DNA of 64,000 nt from Epiperipatus broadwayi. Lineage: Eukaryota > Onychophora > Udeonychophora > Euonychophora > Peripatidae. The stretch spans positions 928,001-992,000 of the forward strand of contig JAQFVV010012498.1 in the NCBI GenBank assembly GCA_028023455.1. The letters run 5' to 3'. The notes beneath the pieces are model-generated. The model did no database searches, was not told the DNA's origin, and was given only the letters and a program-made list of their open reading frames with translations. This document shows, one piece after another, positions 34,672 through 48,379 of the stretch. Position 1 is the stretch's first letter. Every line of letters begins with the position of its first letter. The position numbers and the translations under genes are program-made.

Positions 34672-36870
34672 AGCTATGCACAACTGCAGATCACTTTCAA
34701 GAAAACGAAGATTACATGAATTGGAAGAATTATTTAATATTAAATGGAACATTAATGAACTTTGTGATAAGTTAGAAAAAAAAAGGTGAAAAAACAATCA
34801 ATATGTACTTTATTATAAAAGCACAAATATTGGAAACAAAATTGGAGTGGAATTTATTATAAATAAAAAAGCGGCAGAACAATGCTGGAAGTATATCAGA
34901 AAGAATGGCAAGATTAGTTATTTGATTTAATGAAAGATATCAAATTCAGATAATATTTAAGTTTATGTCTGAACAGGTTCTTATTGTGATAAAATATTTC
35001 CAAAATATTTTTGATCACATCAAACATTTTAAAATTATCAAGGAAAATTTTAAAGTTACAATTGGAAAAGAAATGAAAATTCTATAAATAAATTTGTCTA
35101 CGGTGACAGAAATAAGAGAAGGCCCAGACAAATGGAATTTGCAAAATAAAAAATGTATGTTATGATTTCTTTGAGAAAAATGCAAAATGGAAATGGACAT
35201 GGAAACATTCAAATGAAGATGCATCAAAAATGGATATTTTAACAAATTGAAAATATAAATTCCAAAATTTGTAATATCTTAATAGTTTCAACATAGGAAA
35301 AGATCATCAATCACTGAGATGTAAGATATGTATTAATGCAAAACTAGAAAAACAAAAACTATTAAAAATGACAGTACTAACATTTGATATTCCTAACTTT
35401 CAAAAATATTCCAATGAATTTAAATCTGAATTTTTTATTTTAAAATATCAATATATATTGCTGAAAGATAGTTACTGAGATCAATAAGAAGATAACTAAT
35501 CCTCTATTAAGAATTGCAACAAAGATACAAAAAAGCAGTTTATCAATAATTTTTCAACTGTGACAAGAAATGTATGATGGTGAAAAAGGTACATGAAAAT
35601 ATTTGAAAATGACTAATAGAAAGAAGCAAATATCTGGAATTCTGTAAAATGGTAAGAAAAACAAGTAGTAATAATATAAGAAAGTATAACTGTGAAGAAG
35701 GAAAGCTATAGAAAATAAGTATTTCAGCTGTAAAAAGAAAAGATAGCAGCAGGATTACTAAAAAGAGATATCAAAATATGCGGAAGAGTTCTAAAAAGAA
35801 TTATATAGTAATGAAAAATAAGAAAACAATGTAAACACTACAATTACTTTATCTTCTGAATTGCCAAATATTTAAAAAAAAAAAAAAATTCAATTAAATC
35901 CATAAAGAAAAGGTCCAGATAAAGAAATAGAAACACTGTTGGCAAATTATATTTAAGAAAGGTGATAAAAGAAAATATTAGAAATTTCATACTAACCAGT
36001 CTTCTATCATTTCTATACAAATTTTTTATCCAAGATTATTATAACTTACCTACAGCAAATTTTAAATGCAGACAAATAAAAGAACAAGCTGGACTTAAAA
36101 GTGATTTCATGATAGTGGATCACTCTAAGAGGAGCTATAGAAAGACCCAATGAATATAAATTGTCATTATGTTTTAGATTTATAGATTATGAAAAGGCAT
36201 TTGACTTTATAACCATTTTTCCACAGTGATTAAAATTTTAAACCATTAAAATATAAACCCAAAATATTATTATATTCTCCAAAACTTTTTACAATAGTTT
36301 TACAAGAAGTATTGAGTGGATTAAATAGGACGCCAAGGAAATAAAACATGGGGAGATTATTTAAGTCATCAAGATTTTGTAGACGACATGATTAATTTTC
36401 TTTTTTTAAATAATGCTTCAGATTTCAAAAAATGGATTTAAATAAATGCATTTCACAAATTCTTTCTTATAGATTTAAAATTTGGACACTTAAAAGCAAT
36501 ATAGGTTTCAAACCACTCACTGAAATATGGCAAGATGTATATTGGTAATAACATGAAGGAATTAAAAGTGAACATTACTGAAAAAATTAAGAGATAGAAA
36601 TGAAGCTAGACCAAACATTACTAAAATAAATGGCAATAGATAGCTAGTTGAATGAATATTTAATTACATCTCAAGATATTTTAAAGACTTAGAAAGATAT
36701 GACATTGAGATAGATGGATGACATAAGAAATTTTGTTGGTATGATACAAAGAAGAAAAGCTATGGATCAAAAAACTGAATTAAACTTGAAGAGATCTTCA
36801 TCCTGAAGTGAATCAATAATGGATAAAAGTGACAAAGATGATATTAATCCAATTGTTTTTGAAATTGAAT
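34672..36870 (+). pseudogene. Decayed RTE-type LINE ORF2 (endonuclease, RT, C-terminus)
   Basis: The order of recognisable blocks across frames is: RSLSRKRRLHELEELFNIKW (endonuclease start), GVEFIINKK, YGDRNKR, NGNGHGN/WKWTW, NSFNIGKDHQSLR (the SDH-like end block), then RT-region EQAGLKSDF, FIDYEKAFDF and FVDDMINFL (from the FADD motif), and finally DRWMT-EI and IQRRKAMDQKTEL (the typical extreme C-terminal DDI/RT.W segment). Many stops and frameshifts, and a shortened stretch between RT and C-terminus, show an old copy. RTE ORF2 normally copies its own RNA by target-primed reverse transcription; this copy cannot. It is related to the fragments at 29.2 and 31.3 kb. Confidence 0.8.
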
Positions 36871-37974
36871 GAGGCACATTTGAGTGTAAATTAAAATAAG
36901 CATCTAGTTGATTTTGAATAAATATTTTGAATGTATATAAAATGTTTTAAATCATGATTACAGTACAGGCACTATGGCAAGATCCTCAGATTGATGACTT
37001 GTACTACATCACCAAAAATCTACAGGATAAATTTTGTAAAATTGCCCATTTTATGAATTATTATTTACTTTTTCGATAAAATTATACATCAGCTGGATTT
37101 TTATTGGAATAACTTCAGCAAGTTTTGTACAAAGGTACTATGTATAGTAAATTCTTGAATAAACAAGAAAATATTCCATCAAGTCTGAAGTGCCATGCAA
37201 TGCAAAAAATATTATATTTAGTTATTATTATCAAAATATATTCAAGAAATAAATAAAAAGAAAGAATCTTACAACTGAGTTAAGAATTCTGAAATTTGAA
37301 TTGACAATAAAAGGTGACAAATATTTCCAAATCTTCAATACCTACCTTTGTAAATAATTATCTAGCAATCGCCACTTTATATGAAGACATTTAATAATTG
37401 TTGCATCATAGTGACATATATTTTTAAAATTTTTATCCTAGACATAATGATCAAATTATCAGATTTGAAATATTTACAATATTTTCATTAATAATTTCTG
37501 AAATAAATTTTTCATTTTTTCAAAAGATAGTCATTTTAATTTCTTTGCCAACTGAGGAACTAATGATTCAAATGTAATAATTTCAATTTGACACTGTTTA
37601 TACTTGCATTGAAGATGCAATGCCAAAACAATATATATATACTTTTATTAACATATATAGAAAGTTTTACCTTCAAAAATTAATTGACTTTTTTTTCTCT
37701 TCTAAACATGGTAGAAATATCTGTATTTTAAATTAGCAAAAATTCAAAAGGATAAATTTATTATAAAACTGCTATTGCACATACAAAATATGTATTAATA
37801 AACAATTAATAACTTGCAAATGTATGTCACTACATTAAGAACCAATGATGCTAAAACCATTCTAATTGAATCTAGAACTCATTCCTTATATCATATTTGT
37901 TCTAACATACATTTATAATAATCAATAAAGCAAGGCATATATAGCATGACATTGCTTTTATGAGCTTGTATTTA
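36871..37974. other. AT-rich DNA, no recognised feature
   Basis: No gene seen. A donor-like caaag/gtaggt on the minus strand near 37333 has no convincing exon. Confidence 0.35.
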
Positions 37975-38422
37975 CAAATATGTAATATAGAGCATAACAA
38001 TAGCTAAACAAGCTCTTAATTGATAAGAATGGTAAGCTAAAAATATTTAAAATCTCTATCTAGAAGCCCAGACCAATTGGTTTTGAGCTTTTGGTTCATC
38101 TCAGTGAGGAGTTAGAATATTTGACACTAAATGTATCAATTCAAAACCCAGCATTTATTTAATATGTAGCATTTATGTCCGAAAATTTCAGTGTTTCTAC
38201 TTAAATGTTAAGTATTAAATAAGTGCTAGGTTTTGAGTTAATAGTTTAGATCTAGTGTCTGAATACTCTAGCTTTTCACTGAGGAGAGCTAAAAGCTTGA
38301 AAACAATTGGTCTGGGAATGGGCATGTTCTAGATAGAGATTTTAAATATTTTTCTGTTATCGCACTTATCAATTAAGAGCTTGTTTGAGCTATTGGTATG
38401 CTCTCTATATTACATTTATAAA
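37975..38422. repeat. ~450-bp palindromic element (FB1 relative)
   Basis: Nearly the whole segment is one palindrome centred near 38195. Outer arms contain aagctcttaattgat and its inverse; middle arms aaatctctatctaga, cagaccaattg and tcagtgaggag with inverses; inner arms caaaacccagca and tgctaggttttg. The blocks ctatctaga, tcagtgaggag and gacactaga recall FB1 arms, but overall similarity is low. Confidence 0.75.
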
Positions 38423-39151
38423 TATATATTTAACAGTAATTCATTTCAGGTCTATTAGCCTGAAGCAAAGTTATTATTCATTCAGCCACTTAGCAATAAA
38501 AAATAAAAAATAATTTTCACAGGTCAATTTTATACATTATACACGTAAATTTGAATATTTCCTATATTTGTTTCATTTGGAAATTTTTTATTTATTTTTT
38601 AAGTTATTTAATTTTCTCATTGCTATTTTGCTGCTTCATGACTAAAATAGTTTTGTAAAATAAATTTATCAATGTTAGCAAACAAATAGTGGGTAGATTG
38701 CTAAATATTTTACAATTTCCTTTTGGTTATAAAAATCTTGTCAAAATTGTAGTGGTTTTGAGATTGAGACTAAGTTTTTAATATATCTAAAAATAGATAG
38801 ATTTGCTTTTATTTTGATGAACACAAATTGTGTAATTTTTTAAATTATAAAATTGTTAGTAATTTTTTATTTTTGATGTAACTATTAATCAAAATACATA
38901 AACAATTTAAAAAAAATATGATAATTGAATTATTTTTAAATTATAAATTAACTGTACAAAGTCTATCAAAAACTATGATTGATGTTCTAATCAAAAAGAC
39001 CCTAAAAAGAAATGTGCATGCTGAAATTCATAAAATAATTGCTATTATTATACTATTTGTTTTCTGATTGTTTGAAGCATGATATATTTCATTCTGTTTT
39101 CATCATATTTCATGAAATGAAAGTATGATGCAGTATTAAAACCTACATTAC
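38423..39151. other. AT-rich DNA, no recognised feature
   Basis: No gene or repeat recognised. Confidence 0.35.
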
Positions 39152-39231
39152 CTGAGATACTTGACTGTGCTCCTTTAAGAAATCAGTTATGTTTAAGTTT
39201 TTGAGAAGTAGGTCAGGGAGCAGACAATATA
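39152..39231 (-). CDS. Candidate coding exon, possibly of the PHD-finger gene
   Basis: On the minus strand an open frame reads YCLLPDLLLKNLN then ITDFLKEHSQVSQ and ends CTCAG before gtaatg, a plausible donor. The upstream boundary TACAG is weak in pyrimidines. The frame ends in phase 0, so it cannot join directly to the exon at 32282, which needs phase 1; at least one further exon would be required between them. The leucine-rich peptide looks protein-like but I recognise no family. Confidence 0.3.
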
Positions 39232-42200
39232 CTGTACTATTATTTCATTACTGGTTGCCCTTATATAATAGAAATGTTTTACATGCATGAAGTTCAATAT
39301 ATCATTGAGTATCCAATTTATTCCTGTGCTTAAATTGTCTTCAAATGGGATTGAAAAGATTAAATCATTTAAATATAAATAAAAAAATTAAGCACACAGA
39401 CATATTTGCAAAGTTCAAAGATGATTATCTAAAATGGTATAATTTTAGATAGAAAGTATATTGTAATCCATTTGATAAACATCCAAGGAACATCAGAGCA
39501 GTCATCAAAAACAATTTTTTGAATGTCTGATAATTTAGCAGTAAAGAAAAGCACTACTAATCAAAGATGTCAGTGAATCCACAATAATGATTGAACAATT
39601 AAATAAAAACTGTAGTGCTTTGGATTTATCACCAGTAAAGGTGAGTAGAATTGAAAGAGAGTACTTAGTAACATGAAAACTAAAGTTAAGAAATCAAATA
39701 ACTATTGTTGCTAAAGCAGTTGCAATTATAGATGTTAAAACTATTAGTAAGTTACAAAATTAAAAAACTCATAATTAACAAAGACTGCTTACCTATTAAG
39801 GAAAAAAAAACTATGAATGATTTATAATTGCCCCTTTTAAAGAAGAGGCTCAATTTCTGACATTAAGTTCAGATTCATGAATAACCCAACAAACTAAGAA
39901 CTATTTCATCAATGTTTCAAAGCAAGTATTAAAAAAAAATTTTTTTTTAAAGTACTAGAAAACATTTTAACAATGCTTAGGAGAAAAAAAGTGCTTGTAC
40001 TATAAAAAATAATTAATTTTTATTATACATGTACTGTCTCTAACATGAGAAGTTTTGTAACTATATCTATAACTGAGTTTAAAGAGAGAACAACTATGCA
40101 AGCAAGCTGGTTGTAAATATGTAGATTTACATCTTTTCTTTTGTTAAATTAATAAACTAATATTTGTTAAGTTTTATTTCTGCATTGAGTTTTATTTTGA
40201 TACAATAAACAAAATGATGTGTATACAGCTGATGTCAATATTACCTCTGTACTTAGCAATACAATGATAAAATTTATGTGCTCAGGAAAAAAAGATTGCA
40301 TATCTGTCATAAATGAAAATATGTTACATTTAAGGTATAACACAACATTAGACTAATTAAATTGTTCTCATTATGCTTAAGAGAATATGTGATTACTGAG
40401 AGCAAAGGTATTCATTTCTACATGTATTGTAACAATATGCAAAAGCAAATGATCAGTCACCAATCGGTGACTGCCCGACCTCTTAGCTTAACTTCTCAAA
40501 AATAGTAATAAGATCACTAAGTAAAAATACCCATCACATGAATAAAATCCATCACTATATTACTACAAGCAATCATCAATATTAATACTAAATCTTGGGG
40601 ATTATCCAGCATTTAAATATTGTATATGCTAATAATTTTATATTTAAGAACAATAAACCAGGATACGTGTGACTAGCATAACATCAACGAATGTAAAGTA
40701 ATATTTTCACCCACATATTATTTCTCCTAATCTTCTAATACTATAAAGACTCTTAGATAGCTATATGATACAGTTTCTCAAGTTATGACAGAATACAAAT
40801 GGGTATTTTGAGATTGTATTCAGCACATAGCATATAAATAGAGCTGTGAAAGTAGTTCAAATGAGTTCTAATGCAATTTTAACATAAATAATATTCACTT
40901 GATGAGCTGCAATAGAGTATAACAAAAATATTAATACTGCATTTTTTGGCCTTCCAATATTGAAAAAGAGCTTATGATATAATATAAAAAGTATTGTAAA
41001 GTTTTTATCACAAATCATATTTTCAGTGTTTATATAAAGATAGAATATTAAATGCATTTGATTTGCCTAACTTTACAAAAAAAAAAAAAAATCCATTAAA
41101 AGAATTTTTTTTTTTTTTGTGGACAATTTGGAAATTCAAATTTTCAATCATCAATTATCAAATAAATATAGAATGACAGATGCAATCACAAGAATGACAA
41201 CTAATTACAGTTTTGTGCTAATAAATAATACACAATTATTGGTTTTGAGACTAACAGATTTCTCAACAACATTCAATGCCATTATAGAGTTTGAAGAAAT
41301 CACCAAACTATTGACACTCCATAATAGAAAATATGTTGCATGCATATATGGAACTAATTAGTGAATAGAAAAAATTTTGGAATGCTGCATGGAAAACAAT
41401 GACTATAAAATTATATTTTTTTCATTGATATAGTCCAAATTCATTATATAAATGGATAAATTTTTTAGATGTGTGTTGGATTCCATATGAATACCTAATG
41501 AAAATTGCTGTTTTTTAGGATTACAGGTTGAAAGAAGAAAAAAAAACCAATTTATTGATTAGAAATGAGATTAAATTCACTGGTTTTAGCTTTGACTGTT
41601 AAAAATATTAATAGTTGCATTTTTATTATTTGTTTTTTAAAAATGACCATATTATTTTTGATAATTGTGATAATTCTTAATTTTTGTTAAATGAGAAAGT
41701 GTGTACACTAAATAGATATGTGAATATATATAACTAATATTTTAAATACATTTAATACTTTCTTAAAATTAATTTGTAAATACATGTATACAGATTGCAA
41801 ATACATGCAACTTCAGTAAAATAAAAAAAGAAATACTAAAATTTTCTATGGTATCTCAAAACATTTTTTCTAAAGATGGTTGGCTTAATGTATAAAAAAT
41901 ATTAAACTAAAAATTATATAAGTCAATTTTGTTGTTATATCTAACCAGTAGATGGTTTTAAATTAGCATTTCTAGAAATGCTATATTTTGATTATTGGCT
42001 CTTAATCTAGTGACACTAATATTGTGTATAATGTGCTAATACATATTCTATGTGTGTAATAGCAATTTTTTAAATTATAATAAATTTTTGCCCTTTCAAA
42101 CTTTTTTCAATTTAAAACACACATATTATTAATGTTTCCACCAAGTTTCAAAAATAGATAATATTCCCTTCCTCCCTTAAGATCTCTTAAAGTCATCTAT

Positions 42201-43639
42201 TTTTCAGATGTAAAAAATTTCATTTTATACCTAAAATAATATTAATAATGATGAATTATTACTGTTTTGTCATACACATACATCCCTAATATAAATGGCT
42301 TCAAACTGATACCAGAATTAATTGAATTTCAATAATTAGTTCCGTAGTTGATAATATTCAAAATATTTAAAGATTTTTGATTTGATAGTTTCGTTATCAT
42401 GACTATCTGAAATAATTTTTTTTTTTTAAAAGATCTGTTTCTACAGAACAAACAATTTTTTTGAAACAGATGACTTTACATGGTATTATCCTACTTTATT
42501 AGAAATCCAAGTGAATTATAAAATTTATATTTCAATATATGTTCTATTAATTTTATTATTTCATCAAATGATTTATGTAAATTATCATATACAGTATATA
42601 TATTAAAAGATATTAGAACATTATTCCAATTAATAGGATGATTGTAATAAACATTATAAACACGCATCATTTTATTTTCAATTAGTATCAATATGTAGTA
42701 TAATTTTCTTTTATTACCTATACTTCAACCATTATATTATGATCATTATCAAGGATTGTTTTATATAAAAAGTACATAAAATTAATATGTAAATAAAATT
42801 ACATGATACCATGTACACAATATAAATACATCACATGTATCAATCATACACGTATAAATACAAAAATATGTATACATTAAACACTTTAAATTATATATTA
42901 TTTTATTTCTAAATAAATTAGTAATCTAACCTTACTATAATTGAAAACTTATTTGAAAAAGAAATTTCATACAATTTATTATTTATATTTATCTATATGC
43001 ACATGAAAGATTGATATGAGTTTGTATAAGATATGCATTCATTTCACATATTAATTTTATGTACTATATAAAACAGTTCTTAAAAGATATACTATACATT
43101 GAAATAGATTGAGAATAAACAAAATAAGGGAAGAGAATGGTATGTATAGGTTGCAATGTTTCTTGAAATAAATAATATATCAAGTTTAAATAAAAAAATA
43201 AAATAACAGTAGATTTTAGAGTATTGAAATAAAGTATTAATTCATTTCTAAAAAAAAAAAAAAAAGAATGTAAAAAGATTAAGCTCATTTTCCAAGATTA
43301 GTATTTGGATAATGATCAACTCTAACATAGATTTTCACTTTAGTTCTTAATTTAAATTTTGATGAAACAAATATTCATTTTTCTATTGGATCCTATATAA
43401 AGTAAAAATTCATCAACTAATGTTAATATTGTTCAATCCAGCACAAACTTTTTCCCACACCTCAAGTTTAATTAAGAATAAACAAAAAATGAATCTACTT
43501 TTCATTTGACAATTAAGAACATAAAGAAAGATAGAATAAAGATAACAAAAAATATAAAATTGGTTCAAAGTAGAGTAAATAATTATACATTTTAATAAAC
43601 TTGTAAATCATACTACCATTATATGCAATGTTAGTTTCA
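39232..43639. other. Long AT-rich gene-free stretch
   Basis: I see no gene. Small items only: a perfect 8-bp hairpin, cagtcacc-aatc-ggtgactg, at 40454-40473, and poly-A/poly-T runs at 41077-41118. An 80-codon open stretch at 41119-41361 has no recognisable motif and no splice context. Confidence 0.35.
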
Positions 43640-43930
43640 GTTTTGAATCCTAGTCTTCACTGATTAAAGTAAGAACCAGGAATTTGTCTAGAGAAGAGGA
43701 TTTTATAGCATTATAGCATTTAGTATCCAAAGATTACTCAATTTTACAATAGATGGCTCACAGTGAAGATAACTATTATTTGAAGCATATAAGAAAATCA
43801 TATAATGTTGTTGGTATTAACTTTTCTAACCAAAGGGTAGAAGGAGAAACCTACAGATGTCATAAAACTGAAGCTCTAAAATACATAAACTGATCTGGGT
43901 TAGATCTATATAACTACATGATTTAATTAA
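43640..43930 (+). repeat. Degenerate FB1 copy
   Basis: The blocks appear in FB1 order: tcactgattaaagt, tgtctaga, ggattttatagca, aaagattactca, then ggtattaac, ctgggttagatctatata. Similarity is weak and no boundaries can be placed. Confidence 0.4.
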
Positions 43931-46900
43931 TGTCAATATTAACATTAATTGATGAATATTTATTTTATATAGAATCCAATCTAAATATGTATTTGTTAAG
44001 ATAATATGATTTACAAAATTGTTGAACTGAATAGTTATTTGTTCTCCCTTGTAAATTTAAGTCAATTTAAGTAGAACTGCTATAACATATTGGCCGATTT
44101 AAATTCATACTACTGTACTTATTATTGTTTATTTTATATGTCTAAGTATTTTGGATTCAATTTTTCATCTGTTCATAAAAAAAACGTGCTGGATTAAAAA
44201 AAAAAAACATTAATTGGTGTCTGCTTAATTTAAATTTTTGTATAATTTTGCATATGCATACAATCTCAAATTACAAGGAGCCAATTATATATTGCTTGTT
44301 AATAACATTCTTTTTGTTAATTAAATATTATTTTTGTTGGCTTTGTAATATTTCTTTACTCATCATATTCTAAAATTTTGATTACAACTAATGATTACTG
44401 TGTTCTCATATTTTTATATTAAATTAACCCTGGACTATTGTTATGGTTGTGCTTTTATGTGCACAGCGAATGCTTTCCTCTGTCACAGCCAGCATTATGA
44501 ATGATGTGGTGCCCATATTAAACAAATTACATTGCTCATATAAAAATAAAACGAAAGCTGGTAATAATATTTATGAAGTGCAACATTCCGTCACCAAAAC
44601 TATTTGAAAGTCCATATGAATCATAGCATTACAACACTAATATAACTTTCTTACATAATTTATTTATCTTATATAAAGACCAATTCTGTTAGTAATATTA
44701 GTACCAAGATATCACAATATTTTTTAGATTTTCTTCTTTATACTTATTTATTTCATCTTATAAAGTTGGATTATCTGCCTTTTCACTAATCTATTAAATA
44801 GGTTATCAAATAGAAAATTAATTACCATTAAGATGCTGTTATCATTTTCTTTATCATACACACACAAAAAAATATTATCTTATGATATTATTTTTATGAC
44901 AGCCTCATTTACAATTATTAAAGATCTTTAAATGATTGGAAAGATATCAGTCATCATGTAGCATCATTTATACAAAGATTATATCTACTCTTAGAAATAT
45001 TTATCATAGTTTTATTTCTGTTTTAAAGATACTACAAATTTGATAGAATCCTGCTGCTCTACATTCTCATGCTATTTTGCTACTGATCAATAAGAAATGA
45101 TATTCAAATTTGAAATTACTTACATACCTTTAGTTTACATATTGTGCATTAAGTGTAGTTCAAAACTTATTACTTGGCAGAATGGTGATATATGGTAAAT
45201 CTTCAATAGCAATGAAGATTTACAGAAAGGGAGTAAAGTGATGCATTCTCTTTCTTAACAATGTGAAAATATATATTTTTGTTAAATGTTTATGCTCTCT
45301 CCAGAAATGTAACAGCATCAACTATTTAAACAATTATATATATATAAACAATTTGTTGTTGGTGATGAGGGCAAGTGATTAATCTTTTTTCCTGTTTGAT
45401 AGTATAGAAGCTATTAGAAAAGTTTGAAAAGATACTGAATATGATTAACTGTTTTTTTTGTTCAATTCATCAAGCATATATTTGCTAATTTTTGAGATAA
45501 CAACAAAGAGGAATAGCATGATGTTTCTATCACATGTAATTTCATTTATGAATAAATACTAATTTTTAGCAGCATGATTATAATTGTTTATGATCTATTT
45601 CAGAAATTTGTTTTTCCAACTCCCCTCATTTTTATTTTTCTATTCTTCACAATTATTATTAAACTTTTTTCAACTAAAATATAAATATGAATATTAATCA
45701 ACATTATCTTTTCATTAGATTACTTCTGGACTAAAATAGAAAGTTTAAATGCAACATTAAATAAAATTACTTTTATGAAGATTTAGAGGCAGTCATTTTA
45801 AAATATTACAATTCTTTCCATTATTAGAAGCACTTAAGAATATACCAAAAATAAATTAAGAATGTACAAATCAATGCATATCAAATTGAAAAATTAAGCA
45901 GATTCCCAAAATTAGCTTTGGCAATTGGTCTTTATTAGCAGTAAACACTGTTTTGAAAGCATATATTGCAAAAAATTTTCAAAAAATAGCATAAAAATGT
46001 CTAACTATCAAAAGATTTGGATCCAATCAGATCTGTCTGTATTGTATATAATAATGTCATTAAGTAAATAATTTTAAATTATAAGCTACACGAAATAGTC
46101 ACTTTTAACTTTTTTGGTAAAAGGAATATGTATTAAAAGTAAGATATGGCTACTTAGTTTTTTTCTGATTTGCATATGACAGCAGCAACCCAAATCACAT
46201 CACTCAATTGAATTATTAAAATAATATTGAAACACTATCATTTTCTTTAAAAATCTTCAAATTTACTATATGACTTTTCATCTTTCACATTTTGAATGCT
46301 TTTATGGTCTTTTTTAAGCATGTTATAACACAATTTTAAAACAAATGTACTATTATATTTTTGAAAATTGGAAGAAGATATCATATCAACATATATAAAA
46401 ATTATAAAATAAAAAATTTATGGAACTTCTAAAATATGTAACTTAAAATTTGAAAAAAAAAAAAAAAATTTTTTTTACTTAGCTTTAAATATTATTCTTA
46501 AATATATTTTCCAAGTTTATCTTTTAAATGTAATGTTTTTTGTTTATATTTTTTAAAATGATTCATAAATTTTTATAGTAACTTATTCAATAAATTTTTT
46601 AATCAATTAATTGTACATATAAAAATCCATTTTTTTTTTCATTCCTGCATATTTCAATTATTCTTTCATTAATATTTTTTTACATTTCTTATTTTAATTT
46701 TAAAATTCTCGAATTTTGTCTTTATTTTGTAAAGATTAAAAACAGAATTCTTGTCATTAAAATGTTGCTTAAATTTTGTTTTTAATTTATTCTTGATGCT
46801 ATCTATGTAATTAGTCTTTACTTTTCTAAATTCACAATCTATATATTTATTATCATAGACAACATTCAATCTTATTACATCATTTACTTCATTACAATTT

Positions 46901-47879
46901 AACAGAATATTTATATGTTTATTTTTTATACGTACACTTTACTTCAATGTTCAACTTATATTAATCATTTAATTTTTTATAATTTTTCTTATTAAATCAT
47001 TAATTTATTTACTTGAAATCTTTTTATATATTTCAAATTTTTTAATACCATTTTTGTTCATCCTTTGTTTATATATTTTTATTTATTTATTAATATGCAA
47101 ATTCCTTTGTATGTATACATATCAATTACAGCAATAATATTTATGCCTTTAATGCAGAGTAAGTAAATTTTCAGTTTTTAAATAAATATCCCAATATATT
47201 TTCAGCATTGAGAACCATAATCATGGAAACTAATTAATTTTTAATAATGTTTAAAGGATAATCATTATATCATGATTCATATTTTTCTTTCAACTTCTTT
47301 ATGAATTATTAATGCTATTTAATAGTAATAGATTTTACTTGTTGGTGAAGCTGTTTTCCACATATCAATATAAGAAAATAAGTTGACTGGCTTGCTGTGA
47401 TGACGTGGTTGATTTTTTCTCTGCAAGATAAATGAAAGATTTATATATTTTTAATAACATCCACAAAAAAATTTCTGTTGCTGGAGATTATTTGTTTATA
47501 GAGTGGAAAAAAGAATTGGAATGCAGAGAGATAGATTTAATTGGATTTGGAAAGATCCAGAAAATACTGCTAATGTTTGGAGTGATTTGACACACCAATA
47601 ATTTAAAGAAAAAAAATTGTTGTATTTACTGCAATGAGGCTGTAAAACTAAGGCATATCTAAAATTAGTTGGATTTTAGAAGGTTTGCTATTACATTTTT
47701 TTTAAAATTTAAGTAAAAGAGTGATTTATTTGAGAGAGGGTAATGTTGAGTGTGAGTTAAGGGGAGCACATGTTTATTGGTCGCCAGATTAAAAAAAAAA
47801 TTTTTTTTTTTCTTTTTGTATAGAGGTTTGGAGAGTGGTAGAAAAATCATAAATTTAAATATAGAGTAAGGGAATTGGA
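43931..47879. other. Long AT-rich gene-free stretch
   Basis: No gene supported. A GC-richer patch at 44440-44580 is open in two plus frames (for example RMLSSVTASIMNDVVP), but no family or splice pair is evident. The last 400 bases may include the 5' part of the CR1-like LINE. Confidence 0.35.
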
Positions 47880-47899
47880 AAAATAAGAAAATATGGATT

Positions 47900-48287
47900 G
47901 CATTTGTATCTCACAATGTATGTATGAGTCAGAAGGAAACTATGTGTGCTTTGGTAAAGTGTACAATATGTGATAAGGTTTTCCATCTGAAGTGCTTAAA
48001 TAAGACTAGAAAAAAATATAAAAGGTGTACGATTGTGCAGATCATGTATAAATGTGATAAAAGGTGAAAAAATGGTTTTAAGTGTAGATAATTCAAAGAG
48101 AAAGTCAAGAGAAATGGAGATAAATATTGATAAGGATGATAGAATGAAGTATATATTTAGTGGAATGACAAGAAATATAAATGACAAATTAAGTAGTGCA
48201 ATGGGGATAGTTAGGCAAAGAATAAGTAAGATAAAGGAAGAGGTAAAGGATGCAGGAGTAAAATTAAAAGCATTTGACATGAAGTGA
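47900..48287 (+). pseudogene. LINE ORF1 part 1: PHD-like zinc finger and basic region
   Basis: Across one frameshift the text reads DCICISQC, then ALVKCTICDKVFHLKCLNK, then CRSC: paired cysteines, an H-x-x-C and a final C-x-x-C, the C4HC3 order of a PHD finger. A lysine- and glutamate-rich stretch follows (ISKIKEEVKD), open to 48287. PHD fingers in ORF1 are a known trait of CR1-like elements, thought to bind nucleic acid or chromatin proteins. Confidence 0.6.
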
Positions 48288-48379
48288 GAGTAGATCAAAA
48301 AATTAATGAATAGCAAGAAGTAGATAAAGAAGTCTAGAAGACATAAGAGAATGTTACAGATGAAGTAAAGAAAGTAAAC

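Noticed and set aside
35015-35245. 76-codon open frame on the minus strand
   Set aside because: It is antisense to the RTE endonuclease relic; the plus strand carries the recognisable blocks.
40454-40473. Perfect small hairpin cagtcacc-aatc-ggtgactg
   Set aside because: It is too short to mean anything alone; no tRNA, terminator or element end could be built around it.
40441-40500. Possible tRNA-derived SINE head
   Set aside because: No A and B box pair with correct spacing and no cloverleaf could be drawn.
41119-41361. 80-codon open frame in the AT desert
   Set aside because: No start context, splice sites or known motif; it follows a poly-T run and is plausible by chance in AT-rich DNA with few TAG/TGA triplets.
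47996-48316. 106-codon open frame on the minus strand
   Set aside because: It is antisense to purine-rich LINE ORF1 coding sequence; its leucine/phenylalanine-rich text is the usual shadow of Lys/Glu-rich coding.
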